Of a stretch of DNA of 64,000 nt, positions 1-8,438 are shown piece after piece. The notes beneath the pieces were generated by a model. That model was not told where the DNA came from. It was given only the letters and a program-made list of their open reading frames with translations, and made no database searches. Each line of letters begins with the position of its first letter. Position 1 is the first letter of the stretch. This DNA comes from Marixanthomonas ophiurae. Lineage in GTDB: Bacteria > Bacteroidota > Bacteroidia > Flavobacteriales > Flavobacteriaceae. The DNA is taken from the NCBI RefSeq assembly GCF_003413745.1, contig NZ_QVID01000002.1:372001-436000 (forward strand). The letters run 5' to 3'. Both the position numbers and the translations under genes were made by a program.

Positions 1-217
1 TAAAACGAACCTCTTTATTCAAAGCTTCATTATTCCCAGAAACTCCAACTATAGTGCCTTTAATTTCTGGTTTTGCAACTGAAAGCTCAGTAAACACCTT
101 TTCAAGAGCGATAATGCCACTAGGTTCATTACCGTGTATCCCTGCAGTGACAAACAGTAAAGGTCCTTTATTGTTGCTACTATATTTTCCTATTATTCTT
201 GAAATGTCTTTCTTCAA
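1..217 (-). CDS. Succinylglutamate desuccinylase/aspartoacylase-family zinc hydrolase (N-terminal part)
   Basis: The gene runs off the left edge; only the first 72 codons are here. The translation contains GPLLFVTAGIHGNEPSGIIA at about residues 18-37. The HGNEPSG stretch is the zinc-binding H-x-x-E signature of the AstE/aspartoacylase branch of the M14 metallocarboxypeptidase fold, which removes acyl or amino-acid groups from small amides. The start is a TTG at 217, because an in-frame TGA lies six codons upstream and no ATG is available; the first residues read M-K-K-D-I-S-R. It follows the ATP-grasp gene by 53 bases on the same strand, so co-transcription is likely. The substrate cannot be told from this fragment. 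Confidence 0.75.
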   Translation of the reverse strand, partial: MKKDISRIIGKYSSNNKGPLLFVTAGIHGNEPSGIIALEKVFTELSVAKPEIKGTIVGVSGNNEALNKEVRF

Positions 218-270
218 AATATATTTTTTTCAGTTAAAAAAGCTTTTAATAAATTTCGCCTACTGTATTT

Positions 271-1323
271 CTAGTCCATAGTGGCGAGCTCTCTATTAGA
301 TAAATTATTTTTATAATGCTTTTTATATTCCATTTTTCTTTCAATAGCTTCAATTACAGTATCAGTAAAAGCAGGAAGACCAATATCTTGGCAATAGTCT
401 AAACCACCAGGACTTAATACATTTATTTCAATAAGCTTATCTTTTACAATATCCAATCCTACAAAAAAGAGTCCGTCCTTTATTAGCTTAGGCGCGGTAA
501 CATCAACAATACGTTGCATTTCTGGAGTTAATTTGGCTTTTTCAGCTTTGGCACCCAGGGCTAGATTACTTCTAAATTCTGAAGCATCTTTATTCACCCT
601 ACGTATAACAGCTTGTTCACCATCTTCTTCTAAAATTTTTCCGTTCATTAAAATGACGCGCACATCTCCTTTTGAAACTTCAGGTAAAAATTCTTGCGCA
701 ATAACGTATCCTTTTTCAGTAATGGTTTCAATAATTTGGTTGAGGTTTTTCTTGTCTTTGTCTATTAAATAGACATTTTGACCTCCGGAACCTTCCAATG
801 GTTTTAGTACCATTTTTTTACCGTTGTCTTTCCAAAACTTCAATAAATCCTCTTTGTTTCGGCTAATTAAGCTATTTGGTTTTATCAAGGACGGCAATTC
901 TTCAAAATATAATTTATCGATAAAAGCGTGTGACATGGCAAATGCATCGTTTAATACTAAGACGCCATTTTGCTGAATCATTCTGGCAAAGGCAATTCCA
1001 CTGTGTTCGGCCCAATGTCTATCGTCGGCTTCTTCGGTTGGGTTGTTACGAAGAAAAAGTACATCCATGTCTGAGCTGCTAATTACTTTATATTTTAACT
1101 CTTCATCTTGCACGCGTTCCCAAAACTTATCTACTGTTCTAGATTTTGGCGTTTTAGGTACTTTTTTACAACGTAAACTAATAGGTTTATCGTGATGAAA
1201 TATAAAGTCACCTACGCTCATCACGTATAAGTCGTGCCCTCTCTCGTGTGCTTTTTTCATTAATACTACCGAAGTCCCTACGGCTTCAGATTCTATATCG
1301 CTAATTACAAAACATATCTTCAT
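271..1323 (-). CDS. GshB-like ATP-grasp ligase
   Basis: 350 residues, somewhat longer than bacterial glutathione synthetase (about 316). The N-terminal part (MKICFVISDIES) is the GshB-type Rossmann-like domain. The ATP-grasp fold follows: a K-P-L-E-G-S-G-G lysine/glycine loop near residues 172-180, a GDVRV strand near 218 and an E-I-N-V-x-S-P-G-G metal-binding segment near 297-305. Family members join a carboxylate to an amine through an acyl phosphate. It starts two bases after the stop of the DUF1704 gene and precedes the AstE-like gene, so the three form an operon. No gamma-glutamylcysteine ligase is adjacent, so glutathione synthesis is uncertain. A peptide or amino-acid ligase acting with two hydrolases is as plausible. 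Confidence 0.8.
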   Translation of the reverse strand: MKICFVISDIESEAVGTSVVLMKKAHERGHDLYVMSVGDFIFHHDKPISLRCKKVPKTPKSRTVDKFWERVQDEELKYKVISSSDMDVLFLRNNPTEEADDRHWAEHSGIAFARMIQQNGVLVLNDAFAMSHAFIDKLYFEELPSLIKPNSLISRNKEDLLKFWKDNGKKMVLKPLEGSGGQNVYLIDKDKKNLNQIIETITEKGYVIAQEFLPEVSKGDVRVILMNGKILEEDGEQAVIRRVNKDASEFRSNLALGAKAEKAKLTPEMQRIVDVTAPKLIKDGLFFVGLDIVKDKLIEINVLSPGGLDYCQDIGLPAFTDTVIEAIERKMEYKKHYKNNLSNRELATMD

Positions 1324-1325
1324 TT

Positions 1326-3164
1326 TTATATCATTTTAGAAAGGGCTAGCCCTTGTTTGAGTTTTTCTATTTTTTGTGTAAAGTCTTTTTGTTCTAAATA
1401 TCTAGGTTTTAATTTTGGTGGTGTTAACAAACCTCTATGGGTCAAATCTTTAATAACATCTACGTGTTTTAATGCAAATTTCCCAGCTAATAAAGGTTCA
1501 AATTCCCCACCATCAACCAAGTAGTCCCGGAGCTCAACTAGTCCTTTTAAGTAAATAATATCCTTTAAAAAACCACCTCCTTGAAACATTCTAGAGGTAA
1601 TATTAAAAGCGGGCTCTTTTGAAAACCCATAATTTGTATGTAATAAACTGAATACTTGTTTAAAATCGGCTCCGTCCAATAAAGCATCGCCAGCGACTAC
1701 ACGTCCAGCCAATATTCTAAGCCGGTTTCCCGAAAGCCCCCCAATTAAATATTCTGAAAGAACTGCAATTCCTTCCTGTAAGGCATCATAATCGGCAAAA
1801 CCAGCAGCCATTTGGCTTAGTGACTGTTGGCTTCCGTTATAGTATGTTAAGGCATGAGTACCAATTTCATGTTGTAATAATGCTGCAGCACCATTTTTTG
1901 TCATTTTATAATCTGAAGGCAAGTATAATTCTCCTTGTGAAACCATCATAATATTTACATCATCTCGAATGTGGATTTTTCCTTTATAATCGGGTGATTG
2001 TCTTCTAAAATATTCAAATTCTTCTTCAGCTATTTTAGCAAAATCTTTTGCATTAATAAGTAGCCTCTCTTCTTGGGTATGGTCTTCAGAAATATTTTGA
2101 AGAATGAGTTTAGCTTCGGTTAACACATTTTTTTCAAGTCCTTTATATAAACGAACACTACTGTAAAAGAAGTTTTTTGAATCACGTTCTTTCAACATCG
2201 TAAGTTGATGATCAATTTCTTCACGTTTTTCATCAAAGAGGTAGGAGAGGGCGGGATCATCAATTTCGTCAATCCGTAGGTTATATAATTTGCGTTTGAG
2301 CAAATCCGGATCTACCGGAAGTAAACGATAGTGGTACTTGTTTATTTCTTCAAAATTGGTTTCAAAAAAACGTTCTCTAAGGGCTTGAATATTTACGGGT
2401 GCTACCAATAATAAAAATTGATAGCTAGACTGAATTTCAGTAAGCTGCTTATCGATTTTAAATACTTCACGATGAATGTCTCGCTTTCCTAAGGCATGAT
2501 AGTTAGCTAGTTTTGAAGTTGTCTGTACTCTCACAAATTCAAAAATTGCTTTTTGAATGGCTTGAATAAAACTATCTCTAAATTTCCTAAAGTAAACAGG
2601 GTACACATTGTCATCGGCATCCCGATACACAGGTGGTACTTCTAGTCCAATCAATGTACCACCTTTTGATTTTATGTCCTCGATACTAAAAAGAGGTGTT
2701 AACTCTTCGAGCAGACGTTGTTTGGTTTGTTCAATTCTTGCATCGAGTTGTACATTATACTTTCTGCTTGGGATTTTACAGAGTTCATCTTTTAAAACAT
2801 CTAACGAAACCGGTAATTTATGTGAAGGACCTCGAATTACAAATTCGTTGCTATTAGTTTTTCCGCTGAAAACTTCTAACAGAATAAAAGAGCCAAATTT
2901 CGCCGCCATTTTCTCAGTGAGTTTTGAGATAAACTCTTGAAAAAAACTAAAATTTTCCTCCCCAATAATTAAATATGAAGCTCCACTTCTTGCCAATCGC
3001 AATGTAGCTTTATCATCTGGTTTTTTTCTATAAATAAGCAATGATGGTACATCGTGTTCTAAAAATAAATAGCCATTATGAGGTAATGGGCAAACAGTAC
3101 GTTCGCCAGGTGTTAAATCGTTTAAAATCTGTTCTGTCTTTTCTGAAGTTTCAGATACCTCCAT
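1326..3164 (-). CDS. DUF1704 / MATCAP-like metallopeptidase (flavohemoglobin expression-modulating QEGLA-motif family)
   Basis: 612 residues. The C-terminal half carries QHEIGTHALT near residue 430, an HExxxH zinc site, and LQEGIAVLSEY near residue 460, the QEGLA-type motif that names the bacterial family. The same HEIGTH signature occurs in eukaryotic MATCAP (KIAA0895-type) tyrosine carboxypeptidases, so a carboxypeptidase-like activity is expected. The N-terminal 250 residues contain no motif I recognise. No signal peptide is visible, so it is probably cytoplasmic. It is the first gene of a tight three-gene operon with an ATP-grasp ligase and an AstE-like hydrolase. The family's historical link to flavohemoglobin is a database name only; no hmp gene is nearby. 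Confidence 0.8.
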   Translation of the reverse strand: MEVSETSEKTEQILNDLTPGERTVCPLPHNGYLFLEHDVPSLLIYRKKPDDKATLRLARSGASYLIIGEENFSFFQEFISKLTEKMAAKFGSFILLEVFSGKTNSNEFVIRGPSHKLPVSLDVLKDELCKIPSRKYNVQLDARIEQTKQRLLEELTPLFSIEDIKSKGGTLIGLEVPPVYRDADDNVYPVYFRKFRDSFIQAIQKAIFEFVRVQTTSKLANYHALGKRDIHREVFKIDKQLTEIQSSYQFLLLVAPVNIQALRERFFETNFEEINKYHYRLLPVDPDLLKRKLYNLRIDEIDDPALSYLFDEKREEIDHQLTMLKERDSKNFFYSSVRLYKGLEKNVLTEAKLILQNISEDHTQEERLLINAKDFAKIAEEEFEYFRRQSPDYKGKIHIRDDVNIMMVSQGELYLPSDYKMTKNGAAALLQHEIGTHALTYYNGSQQSLSQMAAGFADYDALQEGIAVLSEYLIGGLSGNRLRILAGRVVAGDALLDGADFKQVFSLLHTNYGFSKEPAFNITSRMFQGGGFLKDIIYLKGLVELRDYLVDGGEFEPLLAGKFALKHVDVIKDLTHRGLLTPPKLKPRYLEQKDFTQKIEKLKQGLALSKMI

Positions 3165-3215
3165 TGCTGCTCTTATCGCTTAATTTATTAGTAATAATTT
3201 TATCTAAGCATAAGA

Positions 3216-3246
3216 TAGAAAAACGCCTCGATGAGACCGAGGCGTT
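3216..3246 (-). terminator. Intrinsic terminator after asnB
   Basis: A perfect 9-bp GC-rich stem (3222-3230 with 3238-3246) and 7-base loop lie 68 bases past the asnB stop. On the minus strand the stem is followed by a run of T (3217-3226). It separates asnB from the DUF1704 operon. Confidence 0.85.
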
Positions 3247-3313
3247 TAAAAATTATTTAACGGTAAATTAGCAACCAAAGAGCTATTTGTTAAATTAATA
3301 GCTTTAAAAATGA

Positions 3314-4984
3314 TTACTTACTATACGCATCACTATGAACGTTTGCAACAGCCCGGCCACTAGGATCGTTCATGTTTTTAAAACTTTCATCCCATTCTAA
3401 TGCTACTGGGCTACTGCAAGCCACTGAAGGAACAGATGGCACACTCAACGCTGCCGTATCACTAGGGAAGTGTTCTGTAAAAATGGATCGATAATAAAAT
3501 TCTTCTTTGCTGGTTGGAGTTTGTATGGGGAATTTATACTGCGCATTTTCCATTTGTTCATCAGTTACCTTTTCATTTACCATTTCTTTTAATTTGTCAA
3601 TCCAGCTATATCCTACACCATCACTAAATTGTTCTTTTTGGCGCCAAGCAACACTCTCGGGAAGCATATCTTCAAATGCTTTTCGCAGCACCCATTTTTC
3701 CATGCGCTCTCCGTTAATCATTTTATCTTCAGGGTTTAGTCGCATAGCCACATCCATAAATTCTTTATCTAAAAAAGGTACGCGGCCTTCAATACCCCAA
3801 GCTGCTAGACTTTTGTTGGCGCGTAGACAATCGTATTGATGTAGCTTATCAAGCTTTCTAACGGTTTCTTTATGAAGTTCTTCAGCATTTGGCGCTTTGT
3901 GAAAATATAAATAGCCCCCAAATATTTCGTCACTTCCTTCACCACTTAAGACCATTTTTATTCCTAACGCTTTGATAGCACGAGCCATTAAAAACATAGG
4001 TGTAGAAGCTCGAATAGTGGTAATATCATAGGTTTCTAAATGATAAATAACATCACGAATAGCATCAATTCCTTCTTGAATAGTGAATTTTATTTCGTGG
4101 TGCACCGTATCTAAATGGTCGGCCACTTTTTGAGCGGCAGCAAGATCTGGGCTTCCTTCCAATCCAATGGCAAACGAATGTAATCTTGGATACCAAGCAT
4201 TTTCTTTGTCTCCGGTTTCAATACGTTTATCGGCATATTTTTTGGCCACGGCCGATGTTATAGATGAATCTAATCCGCCAGAAAGCAACACACCGTAGGG
4301 AACATCACTCATTAATTGACGATGTACAGCGGCGTCTAAAGCTTCACGCAACTCTTCAATGCTAGTTTCATTGTCTTTTACAGCTTTATATTCCATCCAA
4401 TCGCGGGTGTACCATTTTTTTAATTCACCTTCTTTGCTATACAGGTAATGACCAGGAGGGAAGAGCTCGATTTTGGTACAGATACCTTCCAATGCTTTTA
4501 ATTCTGAAGCTACATAAAAAGTACCATTTTGATCCCACCCCATGTACAATGGAATGATTCCCATATGGTCGCGAGCGATTAAATATTCGTCATTCTCAAC
4601 ATCATAAATAGCAAAGCCGAAGATTCCGTTTAGTTCATCTAAAAATTTACCTCCTTTTTCTTTGAAGAGGGGTAAGATTACTTCACAATCAGATTTTGTT
4701 TGAAATTCATACTTACCTTCAAACTGCTTCCGTAGTTCCAAGTGGTTATAAATTTCGCCATTGGCAGCTAACACAAATTTTTTGTCTTTACTGAAAAGGG
4801 GTTGTTTGCCAGAAGTAGGATCTACAATTGCTAAACGCTCATGCGCCATAATGGCTTTGTCATTATCAAAAATTCCGCTCCAGTCTGGCCCTCGATGACG
4901 GATGCATTTACTCATTGATAATATTTGCAGGCGTAATGCTTCTGCTGGTTCTTTTAGTTTAAAGGCACATACAATTCCACACAT
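3314..4984 (-). CDS. asnB: Asparagine synthase (glutamine-hydrolysing)
   Basis: 556 residues, the usual length for AsnB. The protein begins M-C-G-I-V, which places the nucleophilic Cys2 of the class II glutaminase domain at the mature N-terminus. The synthetase half has the PP-loop L-S-G-G-L-D-S-S near residue 235 and later the GEGSDEIFGGY segment near residue 350. It makes asparagine from aspartate, glutamine and ATP in the cytoplasm. It is a single-gene transcription unit with its own terminator downstream. A leader peptide rich in Asn codons and a terminator/antiterminator pair lie immediately upstream, which strongly suggests attenuation by the supply of charged Asn-tRNA. Confidence 0.97.
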   Translation of the reverse strand: MCGIVCAFKLKEPAEALRLQILSMSKCIRHRGPDWSGIFDNDKAIMAHERLAIVDPTSGKQPLFSKDKKFVLAANGEIYNHLELRKQFEGKYEFQTKSDCEVILPLFKEKGGKFLDELNGIFGFAIYDVENDEYLIARDHMGIIPLYMGWDQNGTFYVASELKALEGICTKIELFPPGHYLYSKEGELKKWYTRDWMEYKAVKDNETSIEELREALDAAVHRQLMSDVPYGVLLSGGLDSSITSAVAKKYADKRIETGDKENAWYPRLHSFAIGLEGSPDLAAAQKVADHLDTVHHEIKFTIQEGIDAIRDVIYHLETYDITTIRASTPMFLMARAIKALGIKMVLSGEGSDEIFGGYLYFHKAPNAEELHKETVRKLDKLHQYDCLRANKSLAAWGIEGRVPFLDKEFMDVAMRLNPEDKMINGERMEKWVLRKAFEDMLPESVAWRQKEQFSDGVGYSWIDKLKEMVNEKVTDEQMENAQYKFPIQTPTSKEEFYYRSIFTEHFPSDTAALSVPSVPSVACSSPVALEWDESFKNMNDPSGRAVANVHSDAYSK

Positions 4985-5020
4985 AATTTCTATATTTTAT
5001 TTGGTTAGTAGTTTTAAAAC

Positions 5021-5058
5021 ACAAAAAAACCCGTCAAGTTTAAAAAACCTGACGGGTT
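5021..5058 (-). terminator. Attenuator terminator in the asnB leader
   Basis: On the minus strand, 5045-5058 (AACCCGTCAGGTTT) pairs with 5028-5041 (AAACTTGACGGGTT) over 14 bp with one G-T pair. The loop is three T, and seven T follow. It lies 37 bases upstream of the asnB start and downstream of the leader peptide, so it would stop transcription before asnB unless disrupted. Confidence 0.88.
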
Positions 5059-5078
5059 ATATATCGCGACAAGTTTTT
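5043..5078 (-). promoter_or_regulatory. Predicted antiterminator of the asnB leader
   Basis: Minus-strand AAAAACTTGTCG (5067-5078) can pair with CGTCAGGTTTTT (5043-5054), which is most of the 5' arm of the terminator. Twelve positions give ten Watson-Crick pairs, one G-T and one mismatch. The first element starts two bases after the leader stop codon. A ribosome finishing the leader would cover it, and a ribosome stalled on the Asn codons would leave it free. This is the geometry expected of ribosome-mediated attenuation. Confidence 0.75.
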
Positions 5079-5079
5079 G

Positions 5080-5127
5080 CTACGGCAACGGGTTATTATT
5101 ATTGTTGTTTACGTTGAAAAGTAACAT
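5080..5127 (-). CDS. asnB leader peptide
   Basis: A 15-residue reading frame translates as MLLFNVNNNNNNPLP and stops at TAG. Seven of the 15 codons are Asn, six of them in a row (AAC AAC AAT AAT AAT AAC). It lies upstream of a terminator/antiterminator pair and of asnB, whose product makes the same amino acid. By analogy with his, trp and thr leaders, the ribosome should stall here when Asn-tRNA is scarce and let transcription continue. No Shine-Dalgarno is seen, which is normal in this phylum. I did not find a convincing -7 box upstream. Confidence 0.85.
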   Translation of the reverse strand: MLLFNVNNNNNNPLP

Positions 5128-5256
5128 ATTACTTGTTTTTGTCTTTTATGATTATTTGTAAATATTCAATAAAAAAAATGAGGATTCCAAATTTTATATG
5201 CCAATTATTTTATTTTTCTTAATTAAAAAAGATTTTAAACCCCTTGAAACAAAGGT

Positions 5257-5787
5257 TTAGCGGTCATATAAAATTATTTCTATTGGAAGTGATTTTTCTG
5301 GAATTTGGTTTCCATTTATGTCATAAAAAGCATGTTTAACCCTCGTGTCCTTTCTAAGATGAATACGGTAAATTTCTCTTTCAGGAACATACACCGTAAT
5401 AAAATCAGCATAATCTACTCCAAAATCTTTGTGATCAAATTGCAATTTTAACCGGACTGTCTCTGGGATATTTCTTGCTTCCATGTATTCCGAATGAAAT
5501 ATTAGCGTACCATCTGGAAGATAGGAAGCTGAAGAACCAGGATTTCCTTCTTGTTCAAACTTTGAAATATACCGAACGGCTTTATCATCTGTGGCATCAA
5601 AGCCTTTTTGAAGCTGCCATTCAGAGATAAATCCACCAGGAAATAATGTGTCTTGATTGGCCAAAATTTCTTGCGGCACATCAGATTCTGGAATGGTTGG
5701 CTGCAACAAATTGACATCCTGAGCTTTCGTAAAAAAAGGAATGCAAATTAATACTATAATTAGTAGCGTACTGTTTTTCATAGTCAA
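5257..5787 (-). CDS. Secreted protein of unknown function
   Basis: 176 residues with an N-terminal signal peptide (basic start, then the hydrophobic run LLIIVLICIPFF, likely cleaved after TKAQ). There is no lipobox Cys, so the product is periplasmic or secreted. The mature part is mixed beta-rich sequence and ends in IEIILYDR. I recognise no family. It is monocistronic, between the E1 dehydrogenase gene and the asnB leader, with a -7 box (5815-5822) placed correctly for the chosen ATG. Confidence 0.7.
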   Translation of the reverse strand: MTMKNSTLLIIVLICIPFFTKAQDVNLLQPTIPESDVPQEILANQDTLFPGGFISEWQLQKGFDATDDKAVRYISKFEQEGNPGSSASYLPDGTLIFHSEYMEARNIPETVRLKLQFDHKDFGVDYADFITVYVPEREIYRIHLRKDTRVKHAFYDINGNQIPEKSLPIEIILYDR

Positions 5788-5814
5788 TTATCTTTATAAT
5801 TTCAATAAAAGATA

Positions 5815-5822
5815 CAAATATA
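5815..5822 (-). promoter_or_regulatory. -7 box TATATTTG for the secreted-protein gene
   Basis: A match to the Bacteroidota TAnnTTTG element, 27 bases upstream of the ATG at 5787. No clear -33 TTG is seen at the usual spacing. Confidence 0.45.
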
Positions 5823-5848
5823 ACGGCTAGAAAAACAGTACTTTATGA

Positions 5849-8263
5849 CTATCTTAACTTTGGAAAGTTTTCTGGGTTTGCTTCGTGAATAATTGCATAT
5901 ACTTTTTCAAAAATATCTTCTACAGAAGGTTTTGAAAAGTAATCACCATCGGTTCCATACGAAGGACGGTGTGCTTTTGCCGTCAATGTTTGTGGTTTGC
6001 TATCTAAGTGACGGTATCCGTTTTGCTTTTCAACAATAGTATTTAAAATATAGGCGGCAGCACCCCCAGGAACATCTTCATCAACCACCAATAACCGGTT
6101 TGTTTTGGCTACACTTTTAACCATATCTTCATTAAGGTCGAGTGGAAGTAAGGATTGTGTATCAATAATTTCCACATTAATACCTACTTGCTGTAATTCT
6201 TTAGCTGCTTCTTCAACTACGCGTAGCGTGCTTCCGTAGGAAACCAAGGTGATATCTTCACCTTCTTTTATAGTTTCAACTACACCAATTGGTGTGCGGA
6301 ATTCACCCAAATTATTAGGCATTTTTTCTTTTAGTCGGTAGCCGTTTAAACATTCTACAATTAAAGCTGGTTCGTCAGTTTCTAACAAAGTATTGTAAAA
6401 ACCAGCAGCTTTAGTCATATTTCTAGGAACTAAAATATACATACCACGCAAGAGATGAATTAAACCACCCATCTGCGAACCACTGTGCCAAATACCTTCA
6501 AGACGGTGTCCTCTTGTACGAACGATTAAAGGTGCTTTTTGTGTACCATTTGTTCGATAACGAAGTGTTACCAAGTCATCACTCATAATTTGCAGACAGT
6601 ACAATACATAATCTAAATACTGAATTTCGGCGATAGGACGGAGACCTCTCATAGCCATCCCGATACCTTGTCCTAAAATAGTAGCTTCACGAATACCTAC
6701 ATCGGCAACACGTAATTTACCGTGTTTTTCTTGCAAGCCTTCCAAACCTTGATTTACATCACCAATTTCACCACTATCTTCCCCAAAAATTAGCGTGTCT
6801 GGATGCTTACTGAAAATAGTGTCAAAATTATCACGAAGTACTACACGACCATCAACATCTTTAGCGTCATCGTCATATTCTGGTTGTACTTCAGAAATTG
6901 TCTTTGCATTCTCTTCTGCTTCGGAATACAAATGAGCACTGTATTTTGGCTGAATTAACTCGTAGTAGTTTTCAATCCAATCTATTAATTGTCGTTTTTC
7001 AGAAGAATCTTCAGTAGTAACATAGCGAAGTGCTTTTCTGGCAGCTCCTAATATTGTTTTACGAAGTGGTTCTGTATCGGAAGCCAAATCGTTTTTTAGC
7101 TTTTCAATGAAGTTTTTGTTCTGGCTGCTTTCAGCTAAATTTCCTAAAAGTGTTACCGCTTCTTTTTGTTCTTTCTTTTGTGGTGCTAAAAAAGCCTTTA
7201 ACGCTGCTTTTTTCCCATCACGAACTTCTTTTTTGATAACTTTCTCTATTTCAGAAAGCTCTTCATCGGTTGCGATATCATTTTCTATCATCCACTTACG
7301 CATCTGTACGTTACAGTCGTGCTCAGCTTCCCACTCTAAACGTTCTTTGCTTTTATACCGTTCGTGACTACCACTGGTACTATGTCCTTGTGGTTGGGTT
7401 AATTCTTGAACATGAATCAATACAGGAACGTGTTCATCGCGAGCAATTTTACTTGCTTTTTGATACGCTTCTATTAATTCTGGATAGCTCCATCCTTTCA
7501 CGCGGATAATTTCGTAACCTTCTTCATTTTCGGTACGTTGAAATCCTTTTAATATTTCAGAAATATTCTCTTTAGTAGTTTGGTGTTTAGCGTGAACCGA
7601 AATACCGTATTCATCGTCCCAAACATTAACAACCATTGGTACTTGCAATACACCCGCGGCATTGATAGTTTCCCAAAACAAGCCTTCACTAGTACTTGCG
7701 TTACCAATTGTACCCCAAGCAACTTCATTTCCGTTGATAGAGAAGTTGGTTTTGTTTTCAATGCCTTTAACGTTTCTGAAAATTTTTGAAGCTTGTGCTA
7801 ACCCTAATAAACGAGGCATTTGACCCGCTGTAGGAGAAATATCAGCACTACTATTTTTTTGATTAGCAAGGTTTTTCCAACTTCCATCTTTGTTTAAACT
7901 ATGCGTTGCAAAATGACCACCCATTTGGCGTCCAGCGCTCATTGGGTCTGCATCAAGATCTGAATGTCCATATAGCCCTGCAAAAAACTGTTGAATGGTT
8001 AATTGACCAATCGCCATCATAAATGTTTGGTCACGGTAGTAACCGCTTCGCCAATCACCGTTTTTAAATGCTTTTGCCCAAGCCAATTGGGGTACTTCTT
8101 TACCATCACCAAAAATTCCGAATTTTGCCTTTCCAGTTAATACTTCACGACGACCTAAAAGGCTACATTCACGGCTAGTTACAGCGGTTTTATAATCAGT
8201 AAGCACTTCAGTTTTAAAGTCTTCGAAAGAAAGGTCACTGTTGGTTTTTGGATCTGTTTGCAT
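5849..8263 (-). CDS. 2-oxoacid dehydrogenase E1, alpha and beta subunits fused (branched-chain type)
   Basis: 804 residues, a natural fusion of E1-alpha (about 1-370) and E1-beta (about 470-800) as is usual in Bacteroidota. The alpha half holds the thiamine-diphosphate region GNASTSEGLFWETINAAG and later VWDDEYGIS. The first Asp of the classical GDG motif reads Asn here and the classical NN pair reads DD. The beta half has FGEDSGEIGDVNQG, GIREATILGQGIGMA and the transketolase C-domain VDEDVPGGAAAYI. The enzyme decarboxylates branched-chain 2-oxoacids (or a related 2-oxoacid) and passes the acyl group to a lipoyl E2. No E2 or E3 gene is adjacent. The substrate is assigned by family resemblance. 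Confidence 0.9.
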   Translation of the reverse strand: MQTDPKTNSDLSFEDFKTEVLTDYKTAVTSRECSLLGRREVLTGKAKFGIFGDGKEVPQLAWAKAFKNGDWRSGYYRDQTFMMAIGQLTIQQFFAGLYGHSDLDADPMSAGRQMGGHFATHSLNKDGSWKNLANQKNSSADISPTAGQMPRLLGLAQASKIFRNVKGIENKTNFSINGNEVAWGTIGNASTSEGLFWETINAAGVLQVPMVVNVWDDEYGISVHAKHQTTKENISEILKGFQRTENEEGYEIIRVKGWSYPELIEAYQKASKIARDEHVPVLIHVQELTQPQGHSTSGSHERYKSKERLEWEAEHDCNVQMRKWMIENDIATDEELSEIEKVIKKEVRDGKKAALKAFLAPQKKEQKEAVTLLGNLAESSQNKNFIEKLKNDLASDTEPLRKTILGAARKALRYVTTEDSSEKRQLIDWIENYYELIQPKYSAHLYSEAEENAKTISEVQPEYDDDAKDVDGRVVLRDNFDTIFSKHPDTLIFGEDSGEIGDVNQGLEGLQEKHGKLRVADVGIREATILGQGIGMAMRGLRPIAEIQYLDYVLYCLQIMSDDLVTLRYRTNGTQKAPLIVRTRGHRLEGIWHSGSQMGGLIHLLRGMYILVPRNMTKAAGFYNTLLETDEPALIVECLNGYRLKEKMPNNLGEFRTPIGVVETIKEGEDITLVSYGSTLRVVEEAAKELQQVGINVEIIDTQSLLPLDLNEDMVKSVAKTNRLLVVDEDVPGGAAAYILNTIVEKQNGYRHLDSKPQTLTAKAHRPSYGTDGDYFSKPSVEDIFEKVYAIIHEANPENFPKLR

Positions 8264-8281
8264 AGTCTAAATTTTGAGTTA

Positions 8282-8312
8282 CAAAAGTAGCGAAAACCAC
8301 CGAATTTTGCAA
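8282..8312 (-). promoter_or_regulatory. Promoter of the E1 fusion gene
   Basis: Minus strand TACTTTTG (8282-8289) with an upstream TTG (8310-8312) at a spacing of 20 bases, matching the Bacteroidota housekeeping sigma consensus. The box lies 19 bases upstream of the ATG at 8263. Confidence 0.7.
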
Positions 8313-8418
8313 TGCTTGTTTATTGTTAAATTGTCAGTGTAAAGCGCTAAAGATTATTTATTTGTTAATTTTAGGTTCTATTTTAACGAATTTACTATAA
8401 AAGGTTAAAATAAATTTT

Positions 8419-8438
8419 CTAAAAAGGTGCCTTTTTAG
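8419..8438 (-). terminator. Possible terminator hairpin at the end of the pseudo-M1 gene
   Basis: Inverted repeat CTAAAAAGG / CCTTTTTAG (8419-8427 and 8430-8438). It contains the stop codon of the gene ending at 8435. It is low in GC and has no clean T run beyond the stem, so the call is tentative. Confidence 0.35.
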
